A stretch of 64,000 nucleotides of DNA from Arsenophonus fragariae (lineage in GTDB: Bacteria > Pseudomonadota > Gammaproteobacteria > Enterobacterales > Enterobacteriaceae). The stretch is taken from contig JBDPYZ010000002.1 of NCBI GenBank assembly GCA_047291315.1, positions 62,001-126,000 of the forward strand, given 5' to 3'. Both the position numbers and the translations under genes were made by a program. Below, piece by piece: positions 55,357 to 64,000 of this stretch. Position 1 is the first letter of the stretch, and the number at the start of each line of letters is the position of its first letter. The notes beneath the pieces were generated by a model. That model ran no database searches, was not told where the DNA came from, and was given only the letters and a program-made list of their open reading frames with translations.

Positions 55357-55548
55357 TTCTTAAACCTGAATGAATCGCTAACAATTAATTTATTTAAAGT
55401 TCTTGGTTTTATAGTTCTGATGTTGTATTTGCGAATTATCTAGTTTTTCCAGGTTGAGTAGTTAATGCTACTATTTTCACTCCTATACATTTACCTTGTC
55501 TGTCCATAGCAATTTTAACGCGCCGCACTCATTGCGGCGTTTTTTTTG
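55357..55548 (+). ncRNA. gcvB: Small regulatory RNA GcvB
   Basis: It lies between gcvA and csdA, divergent from gcvA, as in other Enterobacterales. The conserved R2/3' region is clear: TTTTCACTCCTATACATTTACC then TTGTCTGTCCATAGC (55474-55510), followed by the terminator stem CGCCGCA/TGCGGCG (55521-55527 with 55533-55539) and eight T. Upstream, the GU-rich R1 seed region reads GTTCTGATGTTGTATTTGCG, less GU-rich than in E. coli. GcvB represses many amino-acid and peptide transporter mRNAs with Hfq. The 5' end is uncertain. Confidence 0.85.
55521..55548 (+). terminator. Intrinsic terminator of gcvB
   Basis: Perfect 7-bp G/C-rich stem with a 5-base loop (CTCAT), then eight T (55540-55547). It is the 3' end of the sRNA and the Hfq-binding tail. 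Confidence 0.92.
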
Positions 55549-55738
55549 TATCCTCTAAATAAATATCTTTTTCATCGCCGAGTATAATCGGATGATATAC
55601 TTATCATACTGATAGAATAGATATTATTAATCAAGACTAATACTATAAACAAACCTTGTGAGAAAGATCATTTATAACAAGGTAAAATTGCAATAATTAA
55701 ACATATAGATCCTAAATATTTTGATAGCCGTGGTTTTC

Positions 55739-56950
55739 ATGACAACAATATTTTCTATAGCCCAATTTCGCCAATATTTTCCTGCTATCCAAGACAAAAC
55801 TATTTTTTTAGATAGTGCAGCAACAGCCCTCAAGCCCAATAGTATGATCGCAGTAACTGTTGATTACTATAAACATACTAATACCTCCGTTCATCGAGGC
55901 CAACACCCTACTGCACAAACAACTACGCATATTTATGAACAAACTCGTAAGAAAGTAGCGGAACTGATTAATGCTAATCAAGTCGAGGAAATTATTTGGA
56001 CAAAAGGGAGTACTGAATCGATTAATTTTATTACTCAAGGCTATTTTAGACCTCGTCTTCAACCTAATGACGAAATAATCGTTAGCGAAATTGAACATCA
56101 TGCCAATTTTATCCCATGGTTGATCGTGGCTGAACAGACTGGCGCTAAAATAGTTAAATGGCCCTTAGAAGAGATAAAAAAACTTTCTATTAAACACCTA
56201 ACAACGCTTATTAACAGAAGAACTCGGCTCATTGCGATTAGTCAAATGTCCAATGTTACCGGTGAACAACCGGATATTCAAGCTATCACTACATTAGCGC
56301 ATCAACGTAATATTTTAGTCGTGGTTGATGGTGCACAAGGCATTGTACATCGTGGTATTGATGTACAAGCTTTAGACATTGATTTTTATGTATTCTCAGC
56401 ACATAAACTGTATGGCCCAACAGGATTAGGTATCTGTTATGGAAAAATCGCTCTATTAGAAGAGATAGCCCCTTGGCAAGGGGGAGGGAAAATGTTAATC
56501 AAGGCCAATTTTTCCCATTTTTCACCAGAAGCCATTCCTTATCGATTTGAAGCTGGCACGCCAAATATTGCCGGGGTGTTGGCGTTTAACGCTGTTATAG
56601 ACTGGATGAAAGCAATTAATTGGCAACAGGCTGAAAATTACGCTATTGCCTTAACGGATTATACTGAAAATCAACTGGCTAAATTACCAGGCTTTATCAG
56701 TTATCGTCATCCTGACACTACATTACTCGCATTCAACTATGTCAATATCCATCACAGTGACCTGGCCACATTACTAGCTGAACAAAATATTGCTCTGCGT
56801 AGCGGTCAGCACTGCGCACAACCTTTAATGAATGCTTTGACAATTAATGGTTGTTTACGTGCCTCTTTCATGCCTTATAATAACCAAGAAGATGCTGACA
56901 AATTAGTTACCGCAGTAGATTTTGCTTTATCACTTTTGCAAGAAAATTAA
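55739..56950 (+). CDS. csdA: Cysteine sulfinate desulfinase / cysteine desulfurase CsdA
   Basis: CsdA takes sulfur from cysteine and passes it to CsdE; with TcdA it supports cyclic t6A formation in tRNA. The protein is about 403 residues from MTTIFSIAQFRQYFPAIQDK at 55739; a TTG 18 bases earlier is a less likely start. LDSAATALKPN, EIEHHANFIPW, VDGAQG, the PLP Lys in FSAHKLYGPTG and the catalytic Cys loop RSGQHCAQPL are present. It is intact and followed by csdE. Confidence 0.95.
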   Translation: MTTIFSIAQFRQYFPAIQDKTIFLDSAATALKPNSMIAVTVDYYKHTNTSVHRGQHPTAQTTTHIYEQTRKKVAELINANQVEEIIWTKGSTESINFITQGYFRPRLQPNDEIIVSEIEHHANFIPWLIVAEQTGAKIVKWPLEEIKKLSIKHLTTLINRRTRLIAISQMSNVTGEQPDIQAITTLAHQRNILVVVDGAQGIVHRGIDVQALDIDFYVFSAHKLYGPTGLGICYGKIALLEEIAPWQGGGKMLIKANFSHFSPEAIPYRFEAGTPNIAGVLAFNAVIDWMKAINWQQAENYAIALTDYTENQLAKLPGFISYRHPDTTLLAFNYVNIHHSDLATLLAEQNIALRSGQHCAQPLMNALTINGCLRASFMPYNNQEDADKLVTAVDFALSLLQEN

Positions 56951-56964
56951 AAAATAGGTTTTTC

Positions 56965-57417
56965 ATGATAGATAAAACAGCCCATTTTCTTTGTCATCCT
57001 TTCGGCCAAGAGATCACATTAACTGAACTGATTAAATCTTTCACCCAAACTGATCAATGGGAAAATAAATATCGGTTGCTCATCCAATTAGCTCGTCAAT
57101 TCCCTACCTTACCCACAGAATACAAAACGGTAGAAATAGAAGTGAATGGCTGTGAAAATCGAGTTTGGTTAGGTTATCAGCAAAATATTGACCACTCTCT
57201 TCATTTTTATGGCGATAGTGAAGGTAGAATAATAAAAGGTTTACTTGCCATTCTTCTTTGTGCTATCGAAGGCAAAACAGCCGCTCAAATTTTATCTATT
57301 GATTTGATAGATATTTTTAAGAAAATGGGACTCATTCAACAACTCAGCACCTCAAGAGTAGATGGCATTCAATCACTGGTTAAAACCTGCCAAAAAATTG
57401 CTCAAAACGAGCTTTGA
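56965..57417 (+). CDS. csdE: Sulfur acceptor protein CsdE
   Basis: CsdE accepts persulfide from CsdA. The 150-residue protein has HPFGQEITLTELIKSF, TDQWENKYRLLIQLARQFP, the sulfur-acceptor Cys in VNGCENRVWLG, and FYGDSEGRIIKGLLAILL, all characteristic of the SufE/CsdE family. It follows csdA by 14 bases. It meets the convergent tcdA 23 bases later. Confidence 0.95.
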   Translation: MIDKTAHFLCHPFGQEITLTELIKSFTQTDQWENKYRLLIQLARQFPTLPTEYKTVEIEVNGCENRVWLGYQQNIDHSLHFYGDSEGRIIKGLLAILLCAIEGKTAAQILSIDLIDIFKKMGLIQQLSTSRVDGIQSLVKTCQKIAQNEL

Positions 57418-57440
57418 TCGCTAATAACTAAAAAATTGTT

Positions 57441-58253
57441 TCATACTCTTTCGGTCGCTATCATTTTACGCTGTAATTTTTTTAATACGTGAGAAACAGC
57501 AATAAAACCAAAACTAGCAGTTACCATTGTTGCCGCACCAAAACCAGCGGTACAATCCATACGCATTGTTCCTGCCGCATTACTTTTAGCCATACAAACG
57601 GTTCCATCACTTTGTGGATAAACTAACTGTTCGGTCGAGAAAACACAGTCAATACCCAATTTTCCTTTACTATTTTTGACTATTTTAAAATCACTTTTTA
57701 ATCTTTCACGTAATTTGGCAGCTAAGGAATCATGGATCGTTTTCGCTAAATCTTTGACTTGGATCTTTGTCGGATCAATTTGCCCACCAGCTCCCCCAGT
57801 TGTGACAACGGGTATTTTATGACGGCGACAATAAGCTAATAAAGAGACTTTAGGCCGTACGCTATCGATAGCATCAATCACATAATCAAATTGAAAAGAT
57901 ATCAGCTCAGCAAGATTAACGGCCGAGACAAAATCATCAATAATATTAACTTGACATTCAGGGTTAATTTGCAAAATACGTATTTTCATGACTTCAACTT
58001 TTGATTGACCAATAGTTTCACTTATTGCATGCAATTGTCGATTAATATTTGTCACACAAACATCATCCATATCAATCAAAGTAATCGTGCCGATCCCTGT
58101 TCTTGCCAATGCTTCCGCCGCCCATGAGCCTACACCACCAATACCAACAACACAAACGTGAGAGCGAGCAAAAAACATTAACGCTTTTTGACCATAGAGA
58201 CGACCGATACCAGCGAAACGCCGCAGCCAAGCTTCTGAAAGGAGTAATTGCAT
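57441..58253 (-). CDS. tcdA: tRNA threonylcarbamoyladenosine dehydratase TcdA
   Basis: TcdA uses ATP to convert t6A37 of ANN-decoding tRNAs to the cyclic form ct6A. The E1-like protein has 270 residues from the ATG at 58253 (MQLLLSEAWLRRFAGIGRLYG); a TTG start at 58271 is possible. VCVVGIGGVGSWAAEALARTGIGTITLIDMDDVCVTNINRQ is the ATP site, VTTGGAGGQIDPTKI is present, and the C-terminal FGAATMVTASFGFIAVSHVL is intact. It is convergent with csdAE, the known partners. Confidence 0.95.
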   Translation of the reverse strand: MQLLLSEAWLRRFAGIGRLYGQKALMFFARSHVCVVGIGGVGSWAAEALARTGIGTITLIDMDDVCVTNINRQLHAISETIGQSKVEVMKIRILQINPECQVNIIDDFVSAVNLAELISFQFDYVIDAIDSVRPKVSLLAYCRRHKIPVVTTGGAGGQIDPTKIQVKDLAKTIHDSLAAKLRERLKSDFKIVKNSKGKLGIDCVFSTEQLVYPQSDGTVCMAKSNAAGTMRMDCTAGFGAATMVTASFGFIAVSHVLKKLQRKMIATERV

Positions 58254-58271
58254 GTCTAACCTTAGTAACAA

Positions 58272-58738
58272 AAAATAGTGTCATCACCAATAATAAAAAA
58301 AATAATTTATTAATTCAAATCCTGATTATATCTATTATGATAACAAAAACTGACTCGTTATATGTTTATCTGCATGGCATAATAGCGGATTATGTAATAA
58401 TTACTAGCTTGTATTATCTGTATCATACTTATCAGCTGAATTTAACCTCATTCAGTATATTTAAATTACTAATAAATTATACTCTTCCCCTCGATCGACA
58501 AGATAATTGCTGATAAAATATTTTACTGATTTAAGGTAATAATTAAATAACTACTTTTACATTACCATTAAACAAATAGTTTATTTATTTTTGTTGATTG
58601 CATATTTAGCTATCGATTTTGCTGACAAGATATATCAATAAGTTTGATGTCTAATTTGTATAAAAGAACAAAAATTAACCATTAAGTCTCTTTTATATGC
58701 AAGATATAAAAAAATATAGCAATATTTAATAAAAAAAC
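58272..58738. other. Spacer between tcdA and the initiator tRNA genes
   Basis: In E. coli mltA lies in this interval; here about 470 A/T-rich bases hold no gene or recognisable mltA remnant. Only short chance frames are present. The tcdA promoter should lie near 58280-58340. Confidence 0.5.
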
Positions 58739-58766
58739 TTGCATCAGATCTGATCCTGAGTATAGT
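58739..58766 (+). promoter_or_regulatory. Promoter of the initiator tRNA genes
   Basis: TTGCAT (58739-58744) and TATAGT (58761-58766) with a 16-base spacer form a sigma-70 promoter. The following GAGCCGC is a G/C-rich discriminator, typical of stable-RNA promoters under stringent control. Transcription would start near 58773, 8 bases before the first tRNA. An A-rich tract lies just upstream of the -35. Confidence 0.75.
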
Positions 58767-58780
58767 GAGCCGCTATCGGA

Positions 58781-58857
<77 letters not shown>

Positions 58858-58883
58858 ATATTAAAAACGTTTATCATTTTAGA

Positions 58884-58960
<77 letters not shown>

Positions 58961-59020
58961 CCTTTAATTCAATATCAGATTAGTCTTCCAATAATCCTAA
59001 TATTTATCTTATTAACTAGG

Positions 59021-60265
59021 CTAACGCAAAGCCAATTTTCCACCGTTGTCAAAATAAGCTTTAATGCCCCGGAAAATAGACTTCGCCATCTGCTGTTGGA
59101 ATTTTGCTGTCTTTAATTTTCGTTCTTCTTCAATATTACTTATAAAAGCAGTTTCAACCAAAATTGACGGGATATCTGGTGCCTTTAATACCGCAAAACC
59201 CGCTTGGTCAACAATGTTCTTATGCAGCTTGTTAACATTACCCATCCGTTTAAGCACTTCTGTACCAAATTTCAAGCTATCATTGATAGTCGCCGTTTGA
59301 ACTAAATCAAACATGGTGTGATCAAGATATTTATCACCACTTTTACTGACGCCACCAATCAGATCTGCCTCATTCTGTGTTTGAGCTAAATAACGGGCGG
59401 TATTACTGGTTGCTCCTTTAGTCGATAATGCAAATACTGAAGAACCTTTCGCTTCACGATTAGTAAAGGCATCAGCGTGAATAGAGACAAATAAATCAGC
59501 CTGCATTTTTCGTGCTTTTGCAACTCGCACTTTTAAAGGAATAAATACATCTTCATTACGAGTCATATAGACTTTCATCTTAGGTTCACGATTAATTAAT
59601 ATTTTTAATCGCCGTGCAATTTGCAATACAATATCTTTTTCCCGAGTTTTATATTTTCCTATCGCACCAGGATCTTCCCCTCCGTGTCCAGGATCGATCA
59701 TAATAATAATCTGCCTATCTCTCCCAGCTTTACCTGACTTCTTCGCTTTAACCGGCAACGCATTATCCAACTTACCTTTATTGTAATCTTCTAATAGCGC
59801 TAATAATGGATCATCAGTATGAACACCTGAAGCAGGATAAAAATCAACAACTAAGCGATGTTTAAAACCAGCAACAGGCGCGATAGTAAACATTTGTGGA
59901 TCAACATGGATTTTTACTTCAAAAACTAATCGAACCGTTTTTTGATCAAATTGCGCTACTCTGACTAATTTAAGATAAGGATCACGTGAACTGATTTGCT
60001 TGCCAATACCCTGCAAGATATTATTTAATTGCACATTTTCTAAATCCACGACAATACGATCAGGAGCAGACAAAGCAAATTGACGATATTTTAAAGTAAT
60101 ATTAGATTCTAAAGTTACTCGGGTATAACTAGATGCAGGCCAAATACGAATAGCGGCTATACTTGAAGATGAGGCTAACCCCAAAGGACTAATACTTAAC
60201 AACATAGTAGCCGCTGCTCCTTGCAGAAGACGTCGTCGTGAAAAACCGTGTTTTGAATGATCCAT
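59021..60265 (-). CDS. amiC: N-acetylmuramoyl-L-alanine amidase AmiC
   Basis: AmiC splits septal peptidoglycan in daughter-cell separation, activated by NlpD. The start at 60265 (MDHSKHGFSRRRLLQGAAATMLLS) gives a twin-arginine signal peptide, as E. coli AmiC has; a longer start at 60289 is possible. An AMIN domain (RIWPASSYTRVTLES onward) targets the septum. The zinc amidase domain carries IDPGHGGEDPGAIG, the zinc Glu in REKDIVLQIA, SIHADAF and the catalytic Glu in SILVETAFISN. It has 414 residues and is intact. Confidence 0.95.
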   Translation of the reverse strand: MDHSKHGFSRRRLLQGAAATMLLSISPLGLASSSSIAAIRIWPASSYTRVTLESNITLKYRQFALSAPDRIVVDLENVQLNNILQGIGKQISSRDPYLKLVRVAQFDQKTVRLVFEVKIHVDPQMFTIAPVAGFKHRLVVDFYPASGVHTDDPLLALLEDYNKGKLDNALPVKAKKSGKAGRDRQIIIMIDPGHGGEDPGAIGKYKTREKDIVLQIARRLKILINREPKMKVYMTRNEDVFIPLKVRVAKARKMQADLFVSIHADAFTNREAKGSSVFALSTKGATSNTARYLAQTQNEADLIGGVSKSGDKYLDHTMFDLVQTATINDSLKFGTEVLKRMGNVNKLHKNIVDQAGFAVLKAPDIPSILVETAFISNIEEERKLKTAKFQQQMAKSIFRGIKAYFDNGGKLALR

Positions 60266-60515
60266 CGAAAAACCCACGTAAAGCATCAAATAACTACAAA
60301 CCGTTCAATATAATTAATAACAAAAAAATAACTATAGAAAACTTTAACCAAACACTAATGAGCGGTCATTAATAAATTGCTTTCTAAAAAATAATTACTC
60401 ATTCATATATTCTGAAACAATAACGATGATTTTTCATGCATTTTTTCTTGCTATTTTCTTCAAAAATCATAAAAATACTTTTATTAAGAACAATCATTCA
60501 TATGAAGAGGAACAT

Positions 60516-61846
60516 ATGAAAGGCCGTAGTACTGATTTAGTTAATGGATTTCGCCACTCTGTTCCCTATATTAATATACATCACGATAAAAATTTCGTTA
60601 TTACATTAAACGGTAATGCTATCGTAGATAAAATTTTTGCTCATATTATTAGCTATATTGGTTTATTACACAGTCTGGGTATTCACTGGTTATTGTTTAT
60701 GGCATACACCCACAGATTGATAAAAAACTAATCAATCATCAATATCCGGTAGTCTACCATAAAAATATTCGCGCCACTGATGCAAATACCCTAGAGTTAA
60801 CTAAACAAATATACAGGTACATTACAATGGAATATTACCGCTCTGTTATCAATGAGTCTCAACAATACTCCATTGCAAGGTGCCCATATTAATGTCGTCA
60901 GTAGTAATTTTATATTGCTCAACCTTTAGAGATCAACGATGCTGTTCATTACTGTTACAGCGGAAGTATACGACGAATCTATGAAATATCCATCAACCGC
61001 CATTTAAAAAACGGCTCCATTGTATTAATTAGTCCAATTGCTGTTTCAGTTACTGGAGAAAGTTTTAATTTACCCACAAAAACGGTCGCAACACAATTAG
61101 CAATAAAATTAAAAGCAGAAAAATTAATTGGCTTTTGTTCTTCACAGAGTATTAGTGATAAAAATGGCAATATATTATCGAAACTCTCGCCAAATGAGGC
61201 TGAAAAGCATATTGATGAATTGGAAAAACAGCAAAATGATCATTCTGATATACTCCCTTTTTTTGCGTAGTGCAGTTAAAGCATGCCGGCAAGATGTTTT
61301 CGTCGCAGCAATTTAATCAGCTATCAAGAGGACGGCTCTTTATTACAAGAACTTTTCTCTCGCGAGGATATCGGCACCAAAATTATAATGGAAAATTCTG
61401 AACAAATTCGTCAAGCTAATATCAATGATATACGAGGAATATTAGAATTAATTCAACCGCTAGAGCAGCAAGGAATATTAATTATGCCGTTCACATAAAC
61501 AATTAGAAAAAGAAATTGATAAATTTACTATCATCGAGCGAGAAAATATGATCATCGCTTGCGCCGCACTCTATCCCTATTTATAAGAAAACTTTGGAGA
61601 AATAGCTTTCCTGGCTGTACATCCTAATTATCGTAATTTATCAAAAGGGAAAAAACTACTTGAACACATTACTCTACAAGCAAAAAAATTAAAATTAAAA
61701 AAACTTTTTTTATTAACAACCCGAAGTACTCACTAGTTTCAAGAAAGAGGATTTTTCCCGATAAAAATTGATGTGTTGCCAATGAAAAACAAGCACTTTA
61801 TAATTATCAACGATGCTCAAAAATTTTAATACTTAATATTAATTAA
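60516..61846 (+). pseudogene. argA: N-acetylglutamate synthase ArgA pseudogene
   Basis: ArgA makes N-acetylglutamate, the first step of arginine synthesis. STDLVNGFRHSVPYINIHHDKNFVITLNGNAI begins at 60516 behind GAGGAACAT. Frames then change repeatedly: YHKNIRATDANTLELTKQ-like, NNTPLQGAHINVVSSNF, LAIKLKAEKLIGFCSSQSISDKNGNI, NSDIL-like, RRSNLISYQEDGSLLQELFSREDIGTKIIMENSEQIRQANINDIRGILELIQPLEQQGIL, and the GNAT end ALYNYQRCSKIL. At least five frameshifts or stops are present. The order csd-tRNA-amiC-argA-recD is as in E. coli. Confidence 0.93.
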
Positions 61847-62008
61847 ATATCATAAAACTAATTAAAAATTTAATTTATATACTCAATTGTAATAAAAAAA
61901 TATACTATTTAAATGAACAACGCTTTCTATCGCCATTAAGCAAAAAATAAAAAATATTGGATCTTCTATATTTAAAAAAAGAAGATCCAAAAATAAAATA
62001 ACGACTAA

Positions 62009-62614
62009 TTAATTATTTTTCATTGCAGGTGCTGGCGCCGCTAAATCATCACGCAAATTCCACATAGTTGAAAACTGATTAACCATTAGACTTTCAATAA
62101 GCCTCTCATTTATAGCACTACCAATATTTAATGCCAGACATAGGCAATCGAGTCCAAAGGGCTACTAGCCGATAGAAAACTTTCCACAAAAGCTCTCCCT
62201 CTATTTGCAATTACAGTTTCTTGCTTATCTATCTGTTTTTTTATATAAAAAATCATTATAAATGCTTATTAGTCTTAATTTTTTCTTTCGCTATTTGTGC
62301 CGTACCATTAACCGTTGGAAAATCATGAACAATCCCCATCGTTAATCCAGCTTAATGAAATCTTTTATTCTGCTCAATGGATTTCGGAATATTGGAGGTA
62401 ACTAGAAGAAATTAATTATTTATAACTGCATTAAATAAATCATTTTCCTTTTTCCTATCACACTCAGATCAATATTAAAATTTCCTATTGTTAGTAATTG
62501 AGAAACTAATTTATTTTCTGTATTTGCATCAGTTAACGTAGAAACTGCTTGTTAGTCAACTATCAGGGATGAATAATTTTTAATCTGAGATGTCTGATTA
62601 ATTGAATTTAACAT
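62009..62614 (-). pseudogene. Unidentified degraded gene with an intact ribosome-binding site
   Basis: The minus strand has AGGAGG ten bases before ATG at 62614: MLNSINQTSQIKNYSSLIVD, stop, then TDANTENKLVSQLLTIGNFNIDLS, and, in other frames, FPTVNGTAQIAKEKIKTNKH. The last frame ends INERLIESLMVNQFSTMWNLRDDLAAPAPAMKNN at 62009. These pieces suggest one protein of about 190 residues with several lesions. I do not recognise the family; no argA-recD spacer gene is known in E. coli, so it was acquired. Confidence 0.45.
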
Positions 62615-62888
62615 TTATTTGTATCCTCCTATCAAATTATAATAATTCTCAAATATTTTATACATTATCGAAATATCAGCCACTTATACTTCCAAAAACA
62701 ATTAATGAAAATAATAATGATTAAAATAATTTAATACAAATAACTGACTCATGATAAAAGCGGAAAATAAAGTTATATACAACAATACTTCAAACCAGCT
62801 CACTATAATTAAAAATTTATTATTTTTTATCGCCACTCTCTATTAATAATATAAAACAAGATAGCAAGTTAAATAGGTTCTATTTTCA

Positions 62889-64000
62889 TTAAAGTAATCG
62901 CTCAGTCAAACCACTGCGCCGTTCTGTCGGTGTCATTAACGCTTTAGCAAAAACATGACGATCTGCATAAATCGTCAGCTGATTTTTAGCTCTAGTAATT
63001 GCTGTATAAATAAGCTCTTTACTAATAATAGGAGTAAAAATCGGCGGTAAAACCAACGCAGCATGTTCAAATTCTGACCCTTGAGATTTATGTACTGTCA
63101 TGACAAAAGCGGTTTCATACTGAGGTAAACGACTGGGTTGTATTCTTTTTACTACCCCATTCGGCAACTGAAAATAAGCTTTTAAACCCTGCTTACCATC
63201 CCGTAACATTATACCAATATCACCATTAAATAAACCAAGAGGACGATCATTTTTGGTGATCATAATTGGGCGACCTTCATAGTTTTGATTCCAGCTAGAA
63301 GGTGGACGTCGAATACTTCCCTGACGATGCAAAAGCTGTTCTAACTTATCATTTAATCCCATAATCCCGTATGGTCCTTCCCTTAAAGCAGCTAATAAAC
63401 GATAACGATTAAACGTAGTCAGGATCTCTTCAGGATCACGACCCGCTTTTATCCCATCTAAATAGTAACGGTAACATGTAGCAGCATCATAAAGCAATTT
63501 GCCATATTTCTCATTCGAATCAATAGAATGAAAAGCAATATCCACGCTTTGCTGTGCTAATAGTTGCTCAACTTGTCTGATATTACCTTGGTTAATTGCA
63601 GTAGCGAGCAGACCAATTCCTGATTGTGCATCAAAACGATAGCTCTTTCGTAATAAGCAAATCCTATCTTTAACCTCTGCTCCATCGTCCGATATAAAAT
63701 CAGATAAGTCACAACCTGTGATTTTAGTCAGTTGTGCAGCTCTTTCACGACTATATCCACGCTCTGAAAAACGACAAAGATCGCCGAGAACAGCACCAGC
63801 TTCAACAGAAGCTAATTGATCTTTATCACCTAACAAAATAACACGTGCGTGGCCAGGTAGGGCTTCAATCAATCTAGCCATCATAGGCAGATCAATCATT
63901 GATGCTTCATCAACAATTAAAACATCTAGCAAGAGGGGGTTGTCTTTATTATAACGTAATAACTGGCTATCTGGTTGAGCACCTAATAACCGATGAATAG
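62889..64000 (-). CDS. recD: Exodeoxyribonuclease V alpha subunit RecD, C-terminal part (gene runs off the window)
   Basis: RecD is the 5'-3' helicase of RecBCD. The frame is open from the window edge (64000) to 62889, about 370 residues. LLRYNKDNPLLLDVLIVDEASMIDLPMM carries Walker B (DEAS). GDKDQLASVEAGAVLGDLC is helicase motif III. MITKNDRPLGLFNGDIGIML and MTVHKSQGSEFEHAALVLP followed by LIYTAITRAKNQLTIYA are motifs V and VI. No lesion is seen in the visible part; the N-terminal part and Walker A lie outside. It follows argA as in E. coli, on the opposite strand. Confidence 0.95.
   Translation of the reverse strand, partial: IHRLLGAQPDSQLLRYNKDNPLLLDVLIVDEASMIDLPMMARLIEALPGHARVILLGDKDQLASVEAGAVLGDLCRFSERGYSRERAAQLTKITGCDLSDFISDDGAEVKDRICLLRKSYRFDAQSGIGLLATAINQGNIRQVEQLLAQQSVDIAFHSIDSNEKYGKLLYDAATCYRYYLDGIKAGRDPEEILTTFNRYRLLAALREGPYGIMGLNDKLEQLLHRQGSIRRPPSSWNQNYEGRPIMITKNDRPLGLFNGDIGIMLRDGKQGLKAYFQLPNGVVKRIQPSRLPQYETAFVMTVHKSQGSEFEHAALVLPPIFTPIISKELIYTAITRAKNQLTIYADRHVFAKALMTPTERRSGLTERLL

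Overview
The window looks like a chromosome segment of a host-associated member of the Enterobacterales that is losing genes. It is AT-rich, and its core genes have E. coli-like order and length. Between them lie many pseudogenes and decayed prophages. The nqr/apbE/nqrM cluster linked to yafK, yafJ and gmhA recalls Yersinia, Proteus and the Morganellaceae. An Arsenophonus-like insect symbiont is my best guess, but this is inference: no rRNA or marker gene settles it.

Layout. (1) 1-13.4 kb is an intact housekeeping block. On the minus strand it runs rpsB-tsf-pyrH-frr-dxr-uppS-cdsA-rseP-bamA (bamA is cut by the window edge); on the plus strand it runs map-glnD-dapD. It carries an S2 leader and recognisable terminators. 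(2) 13.4-15.0 kb holds dead yaeH and truC, then yqcC. (3) 15.5-31.3 kb is a wrecked lambdoid prophage. Read from the right end it has an integrase, a PrtN-like gene, a methyltransferase, SSB, exonuclease, SSAP and antirepressor genes on the plus strand. Read leftward on the minus strand it has NinB, NinG, Q, a ParD-like/RelE pair and a scaffold relic. (4) 31.3-40.7 kb is a chromosomal block: intact nqrM and apbE, six dead nqr subunit genes, intact yafK/dpaA, dead yafJ and intact gmhA. (5) 41-48.6 kb is a second prophage remnant. It keeps only the rha-to-integrase half, has a lambda-type xis/int, and shares about 2.5 kb of nearly identical DNA with the first. (6) 49-64 kb is the rest of the yqcC-syd-queF neighbourhood: dead syd, queF with a frameshift in a run of ten A, ppnN, xni, rlmM, ygdD, dead gcvA, the sRNA gcvB, csdA, csdE, tcdA, two initiator tRNAs, amiC, dead argA and recD (cut by the window edge).

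How it fits together. Genes for translation, envelope assembly, isoprenoid and lipid carriers, lysine/peptidoglycan precursors, tRNA modification and daughter-cell separation are kept. Arginine synthesis (argA), Na+-NQR respiration, a tRNA pseudouridine synthase and several regulators are lost. In E. coli yqcC and syd are neighbours; here about 34 kb separates them. That interval is bounded by two co-oriented prophage remnants enclosing a block that lies elsewhere in E. coli, so the prophages probably served as recombination substrates.

The most notable observations are: the queF A10 tract, which could be read through by RNA polymerase slippage; the two prophage copies that share the same inactivating mutations; intact nqrM/apbE beside a dead nqr operon; an in-frame fossil fusion of nqrA to nqrB; unrelated antirepressor genes behind near-identical leaders; and gcvB surviving its regulator gcvA. 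I found no clearly undescribed functional system. Some single-base frameshifts in homopolymers could be sequencing errors, but the base-substitution stops and deletions could not be.
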